Shown: positions 17,420-26,857 of the stretch, piece by piece
How the letters are laid out: each line of letters begins with the position of its first letter
Numbering within the stretch: the first letter of the stretch is position 1
Origin: Nitrospirota bacterium
GTDB taxonomy: Bacteria; Nitrospirota; 9FT-COMBO-42-15; HDB-SIOI813
Assembly (NCBI GenBank): GCA_020846775.1
Contig: JADLDG010000050.1
Coordinates: 1-52,912 of the forward strand
Direction of reading: 5' to 3'
Length of the DNA: 52,912 bases
Made by a program: the position numbers and the translations under genes
The notes under the pieces: generated by a model
The model's input: the letters and a program-made list of their open reading frames with translations, nothing else
What the model was told of the DNA's origin: nothing
The model's database searches: none

Positions 17420-18217
17420 TTACAGGATTAATAATATCAGTATGCCCAGGACAATCCTGTAATAAACGAATATATTCACCTTCTGCCTGCTCAGAAACAC
17501 AAGCATATATTTTATAGCCAGAAAACCAGATATGGCAGAGGCAGCAAATCCTGCTGCGAACGTCATGTACATCTCCTGCGGTAACCCTTCCTTATATACA
17601 TCCATAGAACTCAGCAAGCCGCCTGCCATAATAATGGGTGTACTCAGCAAAAAGGCAAACCTCGCTGCAGCTGCCCTTTCCAGGTTTCTGAAAAGTCCTG
17701 CTGTTATAGTTATGCCTGAACGGGATACTCCCGGAATCAGCGCTATGGCCTGAGCGCAACCTATAACAATGGCATCAACGATATTCAGATGATCCATCCT
17801 CCGCTTCTTCCTTCCGACCACCTCTGCCCACAAGAGTATTAAACCGAACAGGATAAGAGAGATGCCGATAACACGGGGATTTCTTAAAACCGTCTCTATC
17901 TTGTCCTTGTATAAAAGGCCTGCCACTCCTGCCGGGATGGTGCCTATGATAATATACCACCCTAACCTGCCATCTGTTCCGGAATACGACTTCCTAAATA
18001 CAATACCGGACATCATCCCCAGTAATATATTGTAGAAATCCTTCCAGAAGAATGCAATTATGCCCGTCAGGGTCCCAAGGTGCAGCACAACATCAAATGC
18101 AAGTCCGGGATCATCCCAACCAAGAATCCAGGGTGCTAATATAAGGTGGGCAGTACTGCTGACAGGAAGGAACTCCGTAAGCCCCTGAATTAATCCAAGT
18201 ATAATGGCTTGAAACAT
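17420..18217 (-). CDS. uppP: Undecaprenyl-diphosphatase (BacA type)
   Basis: This membrane enzyme recycles the lipid carrier of peptidoglycan and O-antigen synthesis. The family motifs QGLTEFLPVSSTAH (residues 10-23) and PGVSRSGITIT are present and hold the catalytic Glu, Ser and Arg residues. About eight transmembrane helices are visible. The length of 265 residues is typical. The gene is divergent from the MarC-family gene and convergent with the PilZ gene. Confidence 0.96.
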   Translation of the reverse strand: MFQAIILGLIQGLTEFLPVSSTAHLILAPWILGWDDPGLAFDVVLHLGTLTGIIAFFWKDFYNILLGMMSGIVFRKSYSGTDGRLGWYIIIGTIPAGVAGLLYKDKIETVLRNPRVIGISLILFGLILLWAEVVGRKKRRMDHLNIVDAIVIGCAQAIALIPGVSRSGITITAGLFRNLERAAAARFAFLLSTPIIMAGGLLSSMDVYKEGLPQEMYMTFAAGFAASAISGFLAIKYMLVFLSRQKVNIFVYYRIVLGILILLIL

Positions 18218-18381
18218 TTCAGGTCGGTATCATAGCAATAACTTACTTCATTGTCCAATTGATTTTCTCAATAAGAATATCCCTTTTTTTTTATTCCTGT
18301 TTTTTTAGCTTGAATAGCTTAGTGCACTGTTGTAACATTGGACAGGAGTTTATTTCACATTTACCGGGGTTGTTATATTCC

Positions 18382-18966
18382 ATGTTTTCCAATTTCGTTA
18401 TGACCTTCATCCCATTGTTTGTAGCCTTTGATGCAATAGGTGTACTGCCCATATATATGTCCCTGACCGAAGAAATGGAGGCTTCAGCAAGGAGCAGAAT
18501 ATTGCGTGAATCCATAATTACGGCATCGGTATTAACAATATTATTTTTACTAATTGGTAAGGGTGTCTTCATAATACTTGGAATAACTATCTCAGACTTT
18601 CAAATAGCCGGAGGTCTCATACTGTTGATTATTGCCATAACAGACATCGTCTTTTCCGAACAAAGGAGCCGGCGGCCGCAGCTATCTGTCGGCACAGTCC
18701 CTATAGGGACACCGCTTATCGCCGGGCCGGCCTCACTCACAACAATTATAATGTTGAGCGACATATTCGGCATACCGATGACGTTGTTTTCACTAATCGT
18801 AAATATAGTAATTATATGGCTTATTTTCTCTTTCTCCGGAAGGATCATATCATTTCTCGGCGAGGGAGGCGCAAGGGCGGCATCAAAGGTGGTATCTCTC
18901 TTCCTGGCTGCAATTGCCGTAATGATCATACGCAAAGGATTAGAGGGGACACTGAAAGTATATTAA
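18382..18966 (+). CDS. MarC-family integral membrane protein
   Basis: The protein has six predicted transmembrane helices with the family pattern: FVAFDAIGVLPIYMSLT near the start, AGGLILLIIAI in the middle, and a VPIGTPLIAGPASLTTIIML segment opening the second half. The function of the family is unsettled; early links to multiple drug resistance were not upheld. The frame is open upstream to 18259, but those 41 residues are unlike the family, while the ATG at 18382 starts exactly at the first conserved helix and gives 194 residues, the usual length. Confidence 0.85.
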   Translation: MFSNFVMTFIPLFVAFDAIGVLPIYMSLTEEMEASARSRILRESIITASVLTILFLLIGKGVFIILGITISDFQIAGGLILLIIAITDIVFSEQRSRRPQLSVGTVPIGTPLIAGPASLTTIIMLSDIFGIPMTLFSLIVNIVIIWLIFSFSGRIISFLGEGGARAASKVVSLFLAAIAVMIIRKGLEGTLKVY

Positions 18967-18989
18967 ATCACTCTGTATATACAACGCCG

Positions 18990-20465
18990 CTAAACCGAAT
19001 AAGCGAAATCGTTGTACGCCATTAAGGTAAGTACGGTTGATATTCGCACATGCTGGTCAAACAATCTGGGTAATATCTTTATTATGAATTTAGTTCTATC
19101 ACGATTTTTATAGCCAAGCAGGGTAAATAATCTTAACGCAAAAAGCATACGGAATTTGAGTCTGATAGGATCCACCTCATTGGAATGCCTCCAGAAATCT
19201 ATCCCCCAGTAATATTGAAGGTTGCGGTAAATACTTTCAAATGAGTAGACCTCCCTGATGACTCTCTTATAACCTTCTTCCAGCTCTTCCGGGCTCATCA
19301 GGGCAGGTTTAAAAACAACATGTCTGGCGTCGTATTTGCTCCAGTCTTTGTGTAATATTCGTCCTTCTTCATCCATTCGCTTGTGGAGCTCTGTCCCGGG
19401 GAATGGAGTGAGGATATTGATAAGGGGCATTAGAAGCTTTGCCTCTTTGATAAAATAGATGAGTTCATCAAATGCTGATAGATCATCAAAGTCGCTACCC
19501 AATATAAAAGAAGCATGAACGAGTATGCCATAGGATTGTATCTTCTGAATCGCCTCAAGGTAGTTGTAGCGCAGGTTCAGCCTCTTGTTCATACGTGTAA
19601 GATTTTGTTCTGATACCGACTCCAGACCAACCAGGATTGAACCGCACCCGCTGTCTTTCATTAATCTCAGGATATCGTCTTCTTTAGATATATTGATTGA
19701 TGCCTGGCATGACCAGTTTAGCCTGTATGGTTTAAGCGCCTTGAATAATTCAACTGCATATTTCTTATTGGCAATGATATTGTCGTCAGCAAAGAAGATT
19801 GATCTTTTCTTTGATTGTGACTCCGGACACTGAATATCCCGAATCTCCTTTATAACTACGTCAATTGGTCTGTTTCTGATAGTCTGGCCGTCAAAGGCAT
19901 AGACTGAACAGAATTCACAGGTGAATGGGCACCCCTTTGTGGTTTGCACGATATCCGCCAGATAACGTGTTTGAGACATCGGAGATCTTACAGCGCCTGA
20001 AGAAGATTTCATACTGGCATATCCTTCTGCCTTATATATCTTCCTGAGTCTACGGTTCCGGACATCTTCCAGGAGTACCGTCCAGATATCCTCAGCCTCC
20101 CCAACCACAACTGAGTCAGAATGTTCCAATGCCTCATCAGGACAAAAGGATGGATGGATCCCGCCAAGCACTGTCTTCACACCCCTTTTCCTGAAATTAT
20201 CAGCTATGTCATACGCCCTCATCGCGAACATAGTCCGAACACTAATCCCTACCAGATCCGCATCCCAGTTAAAGTCAATATCTTCGATATTCTCATCAAA
20301 TACTCGGATCTCATGTCCGCGCGGGGTAAGAGATACAAGTGTTGGTATTGCCAACAGATAGGAAAAATATTTCCTCGAAAACAGAAAAGAAGATACAAAC
20401 TTCAAGTCGTAAAAACTTGGTTCATTTTCCAATCCGTTCCTCGGAATAATAAGTGCAATCTTCAT
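18990..20465 (-). CDS. B12-binding-type radical SAM protein with DUF4070-like C-terminus (rSAM-1)
   Basis: An N-terminal B12-binding-like Rossmann domain (about residues 1-145) contains the LGGIHPSFCPDEAL loop and lacks the DxHxxG cobalt-ligating motif, as is usual in this class. The radical SAM core has the [4Fe-4S] cysteines C179, C183 and C186 (GCPFTCEFC). The C-terminal region (ILTPFPGTELHKRMDEEGRI onward) is DUF4070-like. Relatives methylate or rearrange unactivated carbons of lipids, for example hopanoid methylases. The substrate here is unknown. The end of its core resembles rSAM-6 (43158-44417), sharing the EGRIL...W...VVF.P pattern, so it may belong to the lipid cluster further right. 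Confidence 0.85.
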   Translation of the reverse strand: MKIALIIPRNGLENEPSFYDLKFVSSFLFSRKYFSYLLAIPTLVSLTPRGHEIRVFDENIEDIDFNWDADLVGISVRTMFAMRAYDIADNFRKRGVKTVLGGIHPSFCPDEALEHSDSVVVGEAEDIWTVLLEDVRNRRLRKIYKAEGYASMKSSSGAVRSPMSQTRYLADIVQTTKGCPFTCEFCSVYAFDGQTIRNRPIDVVIKEIRDIQCPESQSKKRSIFFADDNIIANKKYAVELFKALKPYRLNWSCQASINISKEDDILRLMKDSGCGSILVGLESVSEQNLTRMNKRLNLRYNYLEAIQKIQSYGILVHASFILGSDFDDLSAFDELIYFIKEAKLLMPLINILTPFPGTELHKRMDEEGRILHKDWSKYDARHVVFKPALMSPEELEEGYKRVIREVYSFESIYRNLQYYWGIDFWRHSNEVDPIRLKFRMLFALRLFTLLGYKNRDRTKFIIKILPRLFDQHVRISTVLTLMAYNDFAYSV

Positions 20466-20586
20466 TATAGTAACTTCAATATTATTTCATATTTAAGGCG
20501 GAGTCTTTGCTGAGTCATGTCATTTCCATGTCCAGACTTCAAGGGCAATCGTAAACAGATAATCGCTTACTATCGTCTGCAGCGCC

Positions 20587-21135
20587 TTAATTGCCGGTAG
20601 TGTGACCACTTTTATCAAAATTGACGGCTGTCTTTTTAAACCTGTTGCTCCAGTATGTCCATAAATTCATATCTAATGAACCGGTAACATGTTCCGGTGG
20701 ATATCCATATGCAACTAAAACGGCTTTCTTGCTCATTCCAGGCACGATTTGACCACTCCTGATACCCTCGATTTCTTTTTTTGAAAAACCGCGAACAAGC
20801 TGATCAAATGTCTTGTTTGTAAAGAGCCTGTCCCTGAACTGTTCAAGGGTAATACCGGGATGGTATTTTGGAGTAAAGTTAATAACATATTCAGTAGAAT
20901 TATCAGATGTCGTAAAGACAACTTTGTTTCTCTTCAAGTTCACTGAGTTAATCTTCGTGCCTGCAGGGATTATTTCACCCTTTTGGTAATTAATGCTCCA
21001 CAATGAATCAGGTTTTTCAAACCACAGGTTATATGAGGTAAATAATTCCTGTGATGGAGACTCTGCAAATGAATCAGTTGATAAGACTATGCAAAACAAT
21101 GATAATAAAAAGAGAACTATTAAATTTTTTTTCAT
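20587..21135 (-). CDS. Small exported protein with an SmpA/BamE-like C-terminus
   Basis: Residues 1-24 are a signal peptide (KKN, hydrophobic core, SFAES). The middle is rich in beta-strands. Residues about 125-180 (IRSGQIVPGMSKKAVLVAYGYPP ... LWTYWSNR) show the GMSkxxVxxxxGxP pattern of SmpA/OmlA/BamE-like domains. No lipobox cysteine is present, so it is probably a soluble periplasmic protein. It precedes the rSAM-1 gene on the same strand with a gap of 121 bases. The function is not known. Confidence 0.75.
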   Translation of the reverse strand: MKKNLIVLFLLSLFCIVLSTDSFAESPSQELFTSYNLWFEKPDSLWSINYQKGEIIPAGTKINSVNLKRNKVVFTTSDNSTEYVINFTPKYHPGITLEQFRDRLFTNKTFDQLVRGFSKKEIEGIRSGQIVPGMSKKAVLVAYGYPPEHVTGSLDMNLWTYWSNRFKKTAVNFDKSGHTTGN

Positions 21136-21198
21136 TTTTTAAACTCCCTTTTTGAAGACTACATTGAGTTGTAAAGACAGCCATCATAGCCCGGATGC

Positions 21199-21231
21199 TC
21201 AGATGATCCCAATAGAACAACTATATATCAT
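21199..21231 (-). promoter_or_regulatory. Possible ten-codon leader ORF with a near-perfect Shine-Dalgarno
   Basis: AAAGGAGGTGA (21245-21235, minus strand) sits six bases (counted from GGAGG) before an ATG that opens MIYSCSIGII and then stops with TGA. A TATAAT box lies just upstream (21261-21256). The next real gene on this strand starts at 21135. Such an RBS in front of a tiny frame suggests translation of a leader peptide, or simply a chance match. Confidence 0.3.
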
Positions 21232-21321
21232 CTCTCACCTCCTTTACTTGACGCTATTATAGATGTTAGCAAATCATGCAGCTGCATTGCAACTTATTTT
21301 AATAATTCAACAAAGAACTGA

Positions 21322-21351
21322 TTGACTTTATGTCTTCTTTTTGTTTATATA
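21322..21351 (+). promoter_or_regulatory. Possible sigma70 promoter for the rSAM-2 gene
   Basis: TTGACT (21322-21327) and TATATA (21346-21351) are 18 bases apart, about 26 bases before the TTG start at 21377. The remaining leader is short and no Shine-Dalgarno is visible in it. The rest of the 241-base divergent spacer 21136-21376 shows only the leader ORF described above. Confidence 0.4.
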
Positions 21352-21376
21352 ACCTGAATTATCTACTTGAAATTAT

Positions 21377-22783
21377 TTGAAGATCCTTATTGTATCAACA
21401 AACCGTGAAAAGTCCCCCTTCCCTGTAGCGCCTGTAGGCGCACTCTGCGTCTGCTCTGCAGCAGAACGGGCAGGCCATCAAGTTGACTTTCTCGACATGA
21501 TGTTTGTCAAAGATCCTGTCAGCTCGCTTAAAGATCTAATAAAGTCCTGTGATTACAAAGCCATTGGTTTCAGCATCCGCAACCTGGACGATTGCATTTC
21601 CTCAACCCGGAAGAGTTATTTTACGATTGCAAGAGAGATGGTGGAGTGTGCACTGAAACAGACGGATGCACCTGTAATACTTGGCGGTAGCGGTTTCTCT
21701 ATCATGCCTGACGGCTGGTTAAAAAGACTAAAGGTTCACTACGGAGTTGTGGGTGATGGAGAGATTGCCTTTGTCAGTCTTTTAAATGCCATTGAATCTA
21801 ATGAATCAACATCGGGGATTGCCGGCGTCCTGACCAACAATGACAATCATAATGACGCAATGAGGAAGATGATGCCCTCTTCCGTTTCTGACCTGGACGG
21901 TATATATTCCGCCAGCCACGACAAATGCTCCTACATGCAATATCTCCGAAGGGGTGGATTTGTCAGCGTACAGACTAAACGGGGCTGTGCATTTAAATGT
22001 ATTTATTGTGTATATCCAGTTCTTGAAGGGACAGCGTACCGGCTTCGGTCGCCTGAAAATATAGCTAACGAAATTGCGGCCATGTCGCGTGTAAAAACTG
22101 CAACAAACTTCTACTTTACAGACAGTGTATTCAACACGCCGAGGGAACATGCCCTTTCTATTTGTAAAGAACTGGCGAAACGGAAGCTATCAATAAAATG
22201 GATGGCTTACTGCAATCCGGTCGGCTTTGACTCTGAATTGGCACGTGCAATGACAGAGGCCGGATGCGTGGGTATCGAGTTTGGTCTTGATGTCGCAACC
22301 GGTAAGATGCTGAAGAAAATGGGCAAACCCTTTACCCAGCCGGACATCAGAAATAGCCTTAAGTCAGCCTCGGATGCCGGTCTCCCCTTTGCCCTGCACC
22401 TCCTCTTCGGCGGCCCGGGGGAGTGTATTGATGATATCCGGGAGACGCAAAGTTTTATAGATTCCTGTGCAGCGCCAAATGCTGTGTTCGCCCTGATGGG
22501 TATCAGAATTTATGAAAATACCCCGATAGAAAAAACTGCGTTGGCTGAAGGGGTCATAACTGAACAAACCGACCTCTTCGATCCTGCCTTCTATATATCC
22601 CGGGAGCTTGGGAAGAACCCGATGACGGTGCTTGATGAGATTGCAAGAGAGCGCCACACATGGTCAACCCCGACGGACTGGTCCAAAATAAGCCTGCGGA
22701 TTATACAAAAATTCATTAACCGTGCAGGAGATCATCCGCAGTGGCGGAACATTGAAAACTATGGCAAATTTCTCAGACGGTAA
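21377..22783 (+). CDS. B12-binding-type radical SAM protein (rSAM-2)
   Basis: A B12-binding-like domain covers about residues 1-150 (LGGSGFSIMPD, then VVGDGE), again without DxHxxG. The radical SAM cysteines are C204, C208 and C211 (KRGCAFKCIYC). This protein and rSAM-5 (41757-43130) are clear paralogues; they share SIRN(L/I)D(D/N)C, QTKRGC, YP.LEG..YR.R, DSVFN and WMAY. I recall this type being annotated as 'lipid biosynthesis B12-binding/radical SAM protein' in ladderane-related clusters (unverified). The start is TTG with no visible RBS. The 3' end overlaps the convergent glycosyltransferase gene by 25 bases. Confidence 0.85.
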   Translation: MKILIVSTNREKSPFPVAPVGALCVCSAAERAGHQVDFLDMMFVKDPVSSLKDLIKSCDYKAIGFSIRNLDDCISSTRKSYFTIAREMVECALKQTDAPVILGGSGFSIMPDGWLKRLKVHYGVVGDGEIAFVSLLNAIESNESTSGIAGVLTNNDNHNDAMRKMMPSSVSDLDGIYSASHDKCSYMQYLRRGGFVSVQTKRGCAFKCIYCVYPVLEGTAYRLRSPENIANEIAAMSRVKTATNFYFTDSVFNTPREHALSICKELAKRKLSIKWMAYCNPVGFDSELARAMTEAGCVGIEFGLDVATGKMLKKMGKPFTQPDIRNSLKSASDAGLPFALHLLFGGPGECIDDIRETQSFIDSCAAPNAVFALMGIRIYENTPIEKTALAEGVITEQTDLFDPAFYISRELGKNPMTVLDEIARERHTWSTPTDWSKISLRIIQKFINRAGDHPQWRNIENYGKFLRR

Positions 22784-24501
22784 TCATTAACCGGATTTAT
22801 TCCAGCCCTTTTCCTTGCCTCCTGTGCCTTCTCATCATTGCCAAGATAGTTATACATAAAAGCAAGCCTGTGCCATAAAAGCGGCTGGGAAGGGTTCAGT
22901 GAAAGTGACTGTTGTGCTATTTCAATTGCTGATTCAAACTCTGCTTGCCTGTACTTGACCTCGGCCAAATCTGCCAGCATGCGACTCTTCTCTTCTTCGG
23001 ATGCGTCATGTCTTGACGATATCTCATCAAGGATCGCTTTTTCCCTCTCTACAATCTTCACTCGCTCCTCAGTCTTTTTTATATCTTCGTTTAGATATTT
23101 TTTCTTAACAGATGGTTCCTGTGCGATAAAAATAAATAATATAAACAGAACTATTCCTGAGATTAAATATGACAGCCTTCTGTTTCTTATCCACGCTGCC
23201 ATTTTGATGACAAAAAATCCTGCAAAGGGGAATAGGACAATAGTCAGGGGCAGCCGGTAACGCCCGTTGATAAATGCAAGGACAATCGCTACAGCATTTG
23301 TGATGAAGAAAAGATACAGGGGAAATAATCTCCGATAATCCATGAAGGCTAAAAACATTCCGCATAATCCAAGAGGAAGGAGTAATCCATAGCCCGGGAA
23401 AAAAGAAAGGAATGACGATCGCTTCACCAGGTACTGGTAGTTAAGATTATTTGGACTTTCATAAGTGTTCAGAAGAAAAACGGTCTTCTTCCAGAGGAGC
23501 CCGATGAACGCCCCCGGATTTTTCTTTATGAAATCGAGGGCCTTTGACTTCCAGTAGGATGATACCTGCGAAGCAGAAAGAGATTTACCGGTTTCGCGCT
23601 CTGCAACAGTCCTGGCGTCATAGAAGTGCCCAACCGGGGTGCTTCTCACGCCCCTGACCCCGCTGTACCTTCCGCTTGCTCCTTCATGATTACCGATATA
23701 TAAATGTATCCCGCTTACGCTTGACGTCAGAACGAAATCATTTGCCACAAAATAATTTCTGGCTGCAAAAGGTGCGATTGAAATTACAAAACCCGATACA
23801 AGAAAAATGACCCTGCTGAAACGACTCAACGGGTACCATTTAGCCTGAGATGAATCAATCAACAGCAACCACGCGCATATGCCGGCAAAAAACAGAAAGA
23901 TCTGTCCCCTGATGCTGAATACAAGACCAAGTATGACGCCCGGCAGAAGGAAATAGACATTACGTTTTACGCGCTCAAGGTCTGCCAGTAAAAGTAGTAA
24001 CAGGGCGCTCAAAAAAAGATTAAGTGAGGTCTTGAGCCCGCTTGTATTATATACTAGGAAAGGTCCATAGATGGCAACGCCCAGTGCGGCCGTTAAAGCT
24101 ATAGCATTGGAGAGAAAGAACCGGTATGTCGAGATGTAGATAAGAGCGATGGTAGCCGTACCCAAAATGACATTGGCTATTCTCGCAACCCAGAAGCTGT
24201 CCCCGAACAGGAAATAAAGCCCGCCGAGAAAATACGCATAGAGGGGAGAAAAGAAATATACGTCTTTTCCCAGCAGCAGGTTTCCAGCCGCAACCTGTTT
24301 GGCAAGATTGTGATACATGCCTGCATCGAGTCCGGCAGCTGGCAACTGAAAGTCGGAATATCCGGATACCTCCCACAAATAATAAATGCGAAATAACAGC
24401 CCGAGAAGTGTTACGGCGGCAAGTAACAGGTAAATTTTTTTCCTGTCCCGATTATCCTGGGGCACAAACAAAGCCTCTTGTGTTTGAGAGTTTAATGTCA
24501 T
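22759..24501 (-). CDS. GT39/ArnT-like membrane glycosyltransferase with C-terminal TPR
   Basis: About ten transmembrane helices cover residues 22-450. The first periplasmic loop has DAGMYHNLAKQVAAG, where the Asp and His-rich positions match the catalytic loop of polyprenyl-phosphate-dependent (GT-C) transferases, and FFSPLYAYFLGGLYFLFG follows. Residues about 455-500 form a charged helix (KKTEERVKIVEREKA), and residues 505-570 look like one or two TPR units. The substrate is unknown; lipid A, a protein or a carrier lipid are usual for the superfamily. It stands between two radical SAM genes, so a role in decorating the same lipid is possible. Confidence 0.8.
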   Translation of the reverse strand: MTLNSQTQEALFVPQDNRDRKKIYLLLAAVTLLGLLFRIYYLWEVSGYSDFQLPAAGLDAGMYHNLAKQVAAGNLLLGKDVYFFSPLYAYFLGGLYFLFGDSFWVARIANVILGTATIALIYISTYRFFLSNAIALTAALGVAIYGPFLVYNTSGLKTSLNLFLSALLLLLLADLERVKRNVYFLLPGVILGLVFSIRGQIFLFFAGICAWLLLIDSSQAKWYPLSRFSRVIFLVSGFVISIAPFAARNYFVANDFVLTSSVSGIHLYIGNHEGASGRYSGVRGVRSTPVGHFYDARTVAERETGKSLSASQVSSYWKSKALDFIKKNPGAFIGLLWKKTVFLLNTYESPNNLNYQYLVKRSSFLSFFPGYGLLLPLGLCGMFLAFMDYRRLFPLYLFFITNAVAIVLAFINGRYRLPLTIVLFPFAGFFVIKMAAWIRNRRLSYLISGIVLFILFIFIAQEPSVKKKYLNEDIKKTEERVKIVEREKAILDEISSRHDASEEEKSRMLADLAEVKYRQAEFESAIEIAQQSLSLNPSQPLLWHRLAFMYNYLGNDEKAQEARKRAGINPVNDYRLRNLP

Positions 24502-24636
24502 TGAAGACCAATGAGAATATATAAATAATAATAACCCTGATTTAGTTTAACAGGTAAACCGAAAAACTGAGACTAACAGTACTCTCCAAAATATTTGGTG
24601 TCAATTCTATTTGTTGGCAACAGGGAAATTATATAA

Positions 24637-24677
24637 TTGACATGTTGTTGACATTGACAGTAGAAAGCGGCAATAAT
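24637..24677 (+). promoter_or_regulatory. Promoter region of rSAM-3 with three TTGACA boxes
   Basis: TTGACA occurs at 24637-24642, 24648-24653 and 24654-24659. The middle copy is 18 bases from AATAAT (24672-24677), giving a plausible sigma70 promoter; a TATAAT also lies at 24695-24700. The start codon at 24721 has a GAGGG ribosome-binding site. The rest of the 219-base divergent spacer 24502-24720 shows nothing else I recognise. Confidence 0.45.
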
Positions 24678-24720
24678 ATCGTGACCCGCATAAATATAAT
24701 GTGGATCGAGGGTATTCTAT

Positions 24721-26145
24721 ATGAGAATATTACTGGTCAAACCTAAAGCCGCATTAAATACGATTAACAGACTGAGGTCATTCATATTTCTTGAGCCGTT
24801 AGAACTTGGATACCTCGCGGCGGCAGTGCCTGAAGGACACACTACACGCGTTCTGGATCTGCGGCTGACTGAAAAACCGGATCAAGTCTTCAGGAAAGAG
24901 TTGACGGATTTCAAGCCGGATATCTTAGGGATATCCGGCTATACCCATGAGGTGTCAAAGGTATTAGACCTTGCAAAGGTTGTGCGCAATGTATTAAACA
25001 AGGCGCTGGTCGTTGTGGGGGGACATCATGCAACGGTATTACCCGATGATTATAACAAAGATTATATTGATGCCATCGTCCGAGGAGAGGGGTGCGCACC
25101 ATTTCGTACCATAGTTGAACATGCCGCTGCAGGCAAAGATTTTCATGGCATTCAGAACGTGATGGTGCCGGGAGAGAAATTAGAGTATGCAGGGGCTTCA
25201 AAGATGCCGGCATTTCCTGACCCTTCAGACATACCCCTCCCTCGCCGGGATCTCTGGGACATGGACAAATACAGGTCTATATGGGTAAAGGAAGGCCACA
25301 CTAACTGGGAAACGATATTTCCTCCTGTTGCACTTGTCCGAACGTCCTATGGATGTGTCATGACCTGCACCTTCTGTGTGGTCCCAACCCTGTACGGAAA
25401 ACGCCACATGACAAGGCCTCCTGAAAAGGTGGCTGAAGAGATAGAAAATATCAACGCAGACCATATTTATTTCTGTGATGATGAGACCTTCATGAATACA
25501 ACTCACATCCGTAAGGTGGCAGAGGCTATTGAGGCGCGCGGCATAAAAAAGCGTTATTTCGCCTGGGCCCGTTCAACGACTGTTAATAATAAACCGGAAC
25601 TGTTCCGGCTGTGGCGGCGAATCGGCCTGGACGGGGTATTCCTCGGTTTCGAGGCTACGTCGGATCAGGAGCTCAAAGACCTGTCAAAGCGCGCCACTGT
25701 GTCTGATAATGAACGAGCGCATAAGTTGCTGAGGGAAATGGGTATTGCTGTCCATGCCGGATTCATGGTGAATCCTGCATTTTCAGAACAGGATTTTGAT
25801 CGCCTTCAAAACTATGTCAGGGGTATGCCGCCGGCCCAGGTTACCTTTACCGTGTTTACTCCTTCACCTGGAAGCCCTGCATGGTTTGAAGAAAAAGACA
25901 AGTTCGTGGGAAATCCCTTCTCATTACACGATTGCATGCATCCGTTAAGCCAGACAACGATGCCCCTGCGCCAGTTCTACAAACACTTTTCCAGTCTGGT
26001 TTCAGAAGGGGGAAATAAAAATCCACTTCGTTCGACTGGAAATAGAATACCTCTTCTGGACATAGTCCGCGTACTTTATGCCTCATATGCATATTCGAGA
26101 TGCTTACGTAAGGCATATCGCGATTATCCGAGGGAACTCTGGTAG
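24721..26145 (+). CDS. B12-binding-type radical SAM protein (rSAM-3)
   Basis: The B12-binding-like domain (residues 1-150) has the VVGGHHATVLPDD loop typical of cobalamin-dependent radical SAM methylases. The cysteines are C212, C216 and C219 (GCVMTCTFC). The later part contains CDDETFMN and LGFEATSDQEL, typical strands of the partial TIM barrel. The layout resembles hopanoid C-3 methylase (HpnR)-like proteins, but the resemblance is not strong enough to name it. A GAGGG RBS precedes the ATG. The gene lies 31 bases before an outer-membrane barrel gene and could be co-transcribed with it. Confidence 0.85.
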   Translation: MRILLVKPKAALNTINRLRSFIFLEPLELGYLAAAVPEGHTTRVLDLRLTEKPDQVFRKELTDFKPDILGISGYTHEVSKVLDLAKVVRNVLNKALVVVGGHHATVLPDDYNKDYIDAIVRGEGCAPFRTIVEHAAAGKDFHGIQNVMVPGEKLEYAGASKMPAFPDPSDIPLPRRDLWDMDKYRSIWVKEGHTNWETIFPPVALVRTSYGCVMTCTFCVVPTLYGKRHMTRPPEKVAEEIENINADHIYFCDDETFMNTTHIRKVAEAIEARGIKKRYFAWARSTTVNNKPELFRLWRRIGLDGVFLGFEATSDQELKDLSKRATVSDNERAHKLLREMGIAVHAGFMVNPAFSEQDFDRLQNYVRGMPPAQVTFTVFTPSPGSPAWFEEKDKFVGNPFSLHDCMHPLSQTTMPLRQFYKHFSSLVSEGGNKNPLRSTGNRIPLLDIVRVLYASYAYSRCLRKAYRDYPRELW

Positions 26146-26176
26146 GATAAGATGAAGAAGGAAATGGAGGATATAA

Positions 26177-26827
26177 ATGAAAAGCTTCTTTGTCATTGTT
26201 TTTTTATCTCTGGTTTTGGTTTTTACGGGCACAACACAAGTATACGCAGTCGGTTTGGGTCCATACATCGAGTTAGGAGGAGGGAGCGGAGATTGGGAGT
26301 ACGAGGGTTCGCAGTACAATAATTGGAACGATTCAACATTTAATGTCGACACGCGAAACGCCGGTATTGGTTTCGTTTTAGACACTTCTCCCATGGATTC
26401 AAGTGTCTTTAATTACCGGCTAAACGTAGGTTTAGAAAGGCACGATATCGAATTTCCTTCAGGAGGTACCATTGAATTTAACGGTATCTCCGTGGACAAC
26501 ACCTTCGGAATAAGTGTTGTCCGGAATCCAAATATCCGCTTCTGGCTCGGTCCTCAGGTCAGACTGGCGTATTATGAAGGAGATCGTAATGACGTGGACT
26601 TAAAACTTGTCGCATTCGGGATAGGACCGGCTGCGGGTGTCAATTTTGCCATGGGTCCGAAGACGACTATTTCCCTTTCTGGAGGTATTAGAATATCAGG
26701 GTATGCAGGACAGGAAGAGTTCCTTCATTACAATGCATATTACAAGTCAAACGAAGTTACTACTTCTGATATCAATTTCTCAGGTGGCATGGTTTTTTTC
26801 AACATGTCAGTTCTCTTTGGCAGATAA
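26177..26827 (+). CDS. Exported outer-membrane beta-barrel protein
   Basis: A signal peptide (residues 1-24, ending in VYA) is followed by alternating amphipathic strands rich in Gly, Tyr and Asn (GLGPYIELGGGSGDW, FWLGPQVRLAYY, FGIGPAAGVNFAMG). The last strand ends VFFNMSVLFGR, with aromatic residues as in outer-membrane barrels. The size of 216 residues suits an eight-stranded barrel. It is preceded by GGAGG and follows rSAM-3. The function is unknown; it may anchor or transport the cluster's product (inference). Confidence 0.75.
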   Translation: MKSFFVIVFLSLVLVFTGTTQVYAVGLGPYIELGGGSGDWEYEGSQYNNWNDSTFNVDTRNAGIGFVLDTSPMDSSVFNYRLNVGLERHDIEFPSGGTIEFNGISVDNTFGISVVRNPNIRFWLGPQVRLAYYEGDRNDVDLKLVAFGIGPAAGVNFAMGPKTTISLSGGIRISGYAGQEEFLHYNAYYKSNEVTTSDINFSGGMVFFNMSVLFGR

Positions 26828-26857
26828 GGTCCCTCCGTTGACAGGGAATCGGGTTCA

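Noticed and set aside
24721-26145. Hopanoid C-3 methylase HpnR
   Set aside because: The layout is similar, but no hopanoid genes (squalene-hopene cyclase etc.) are in the window and the motifs do not decide it.
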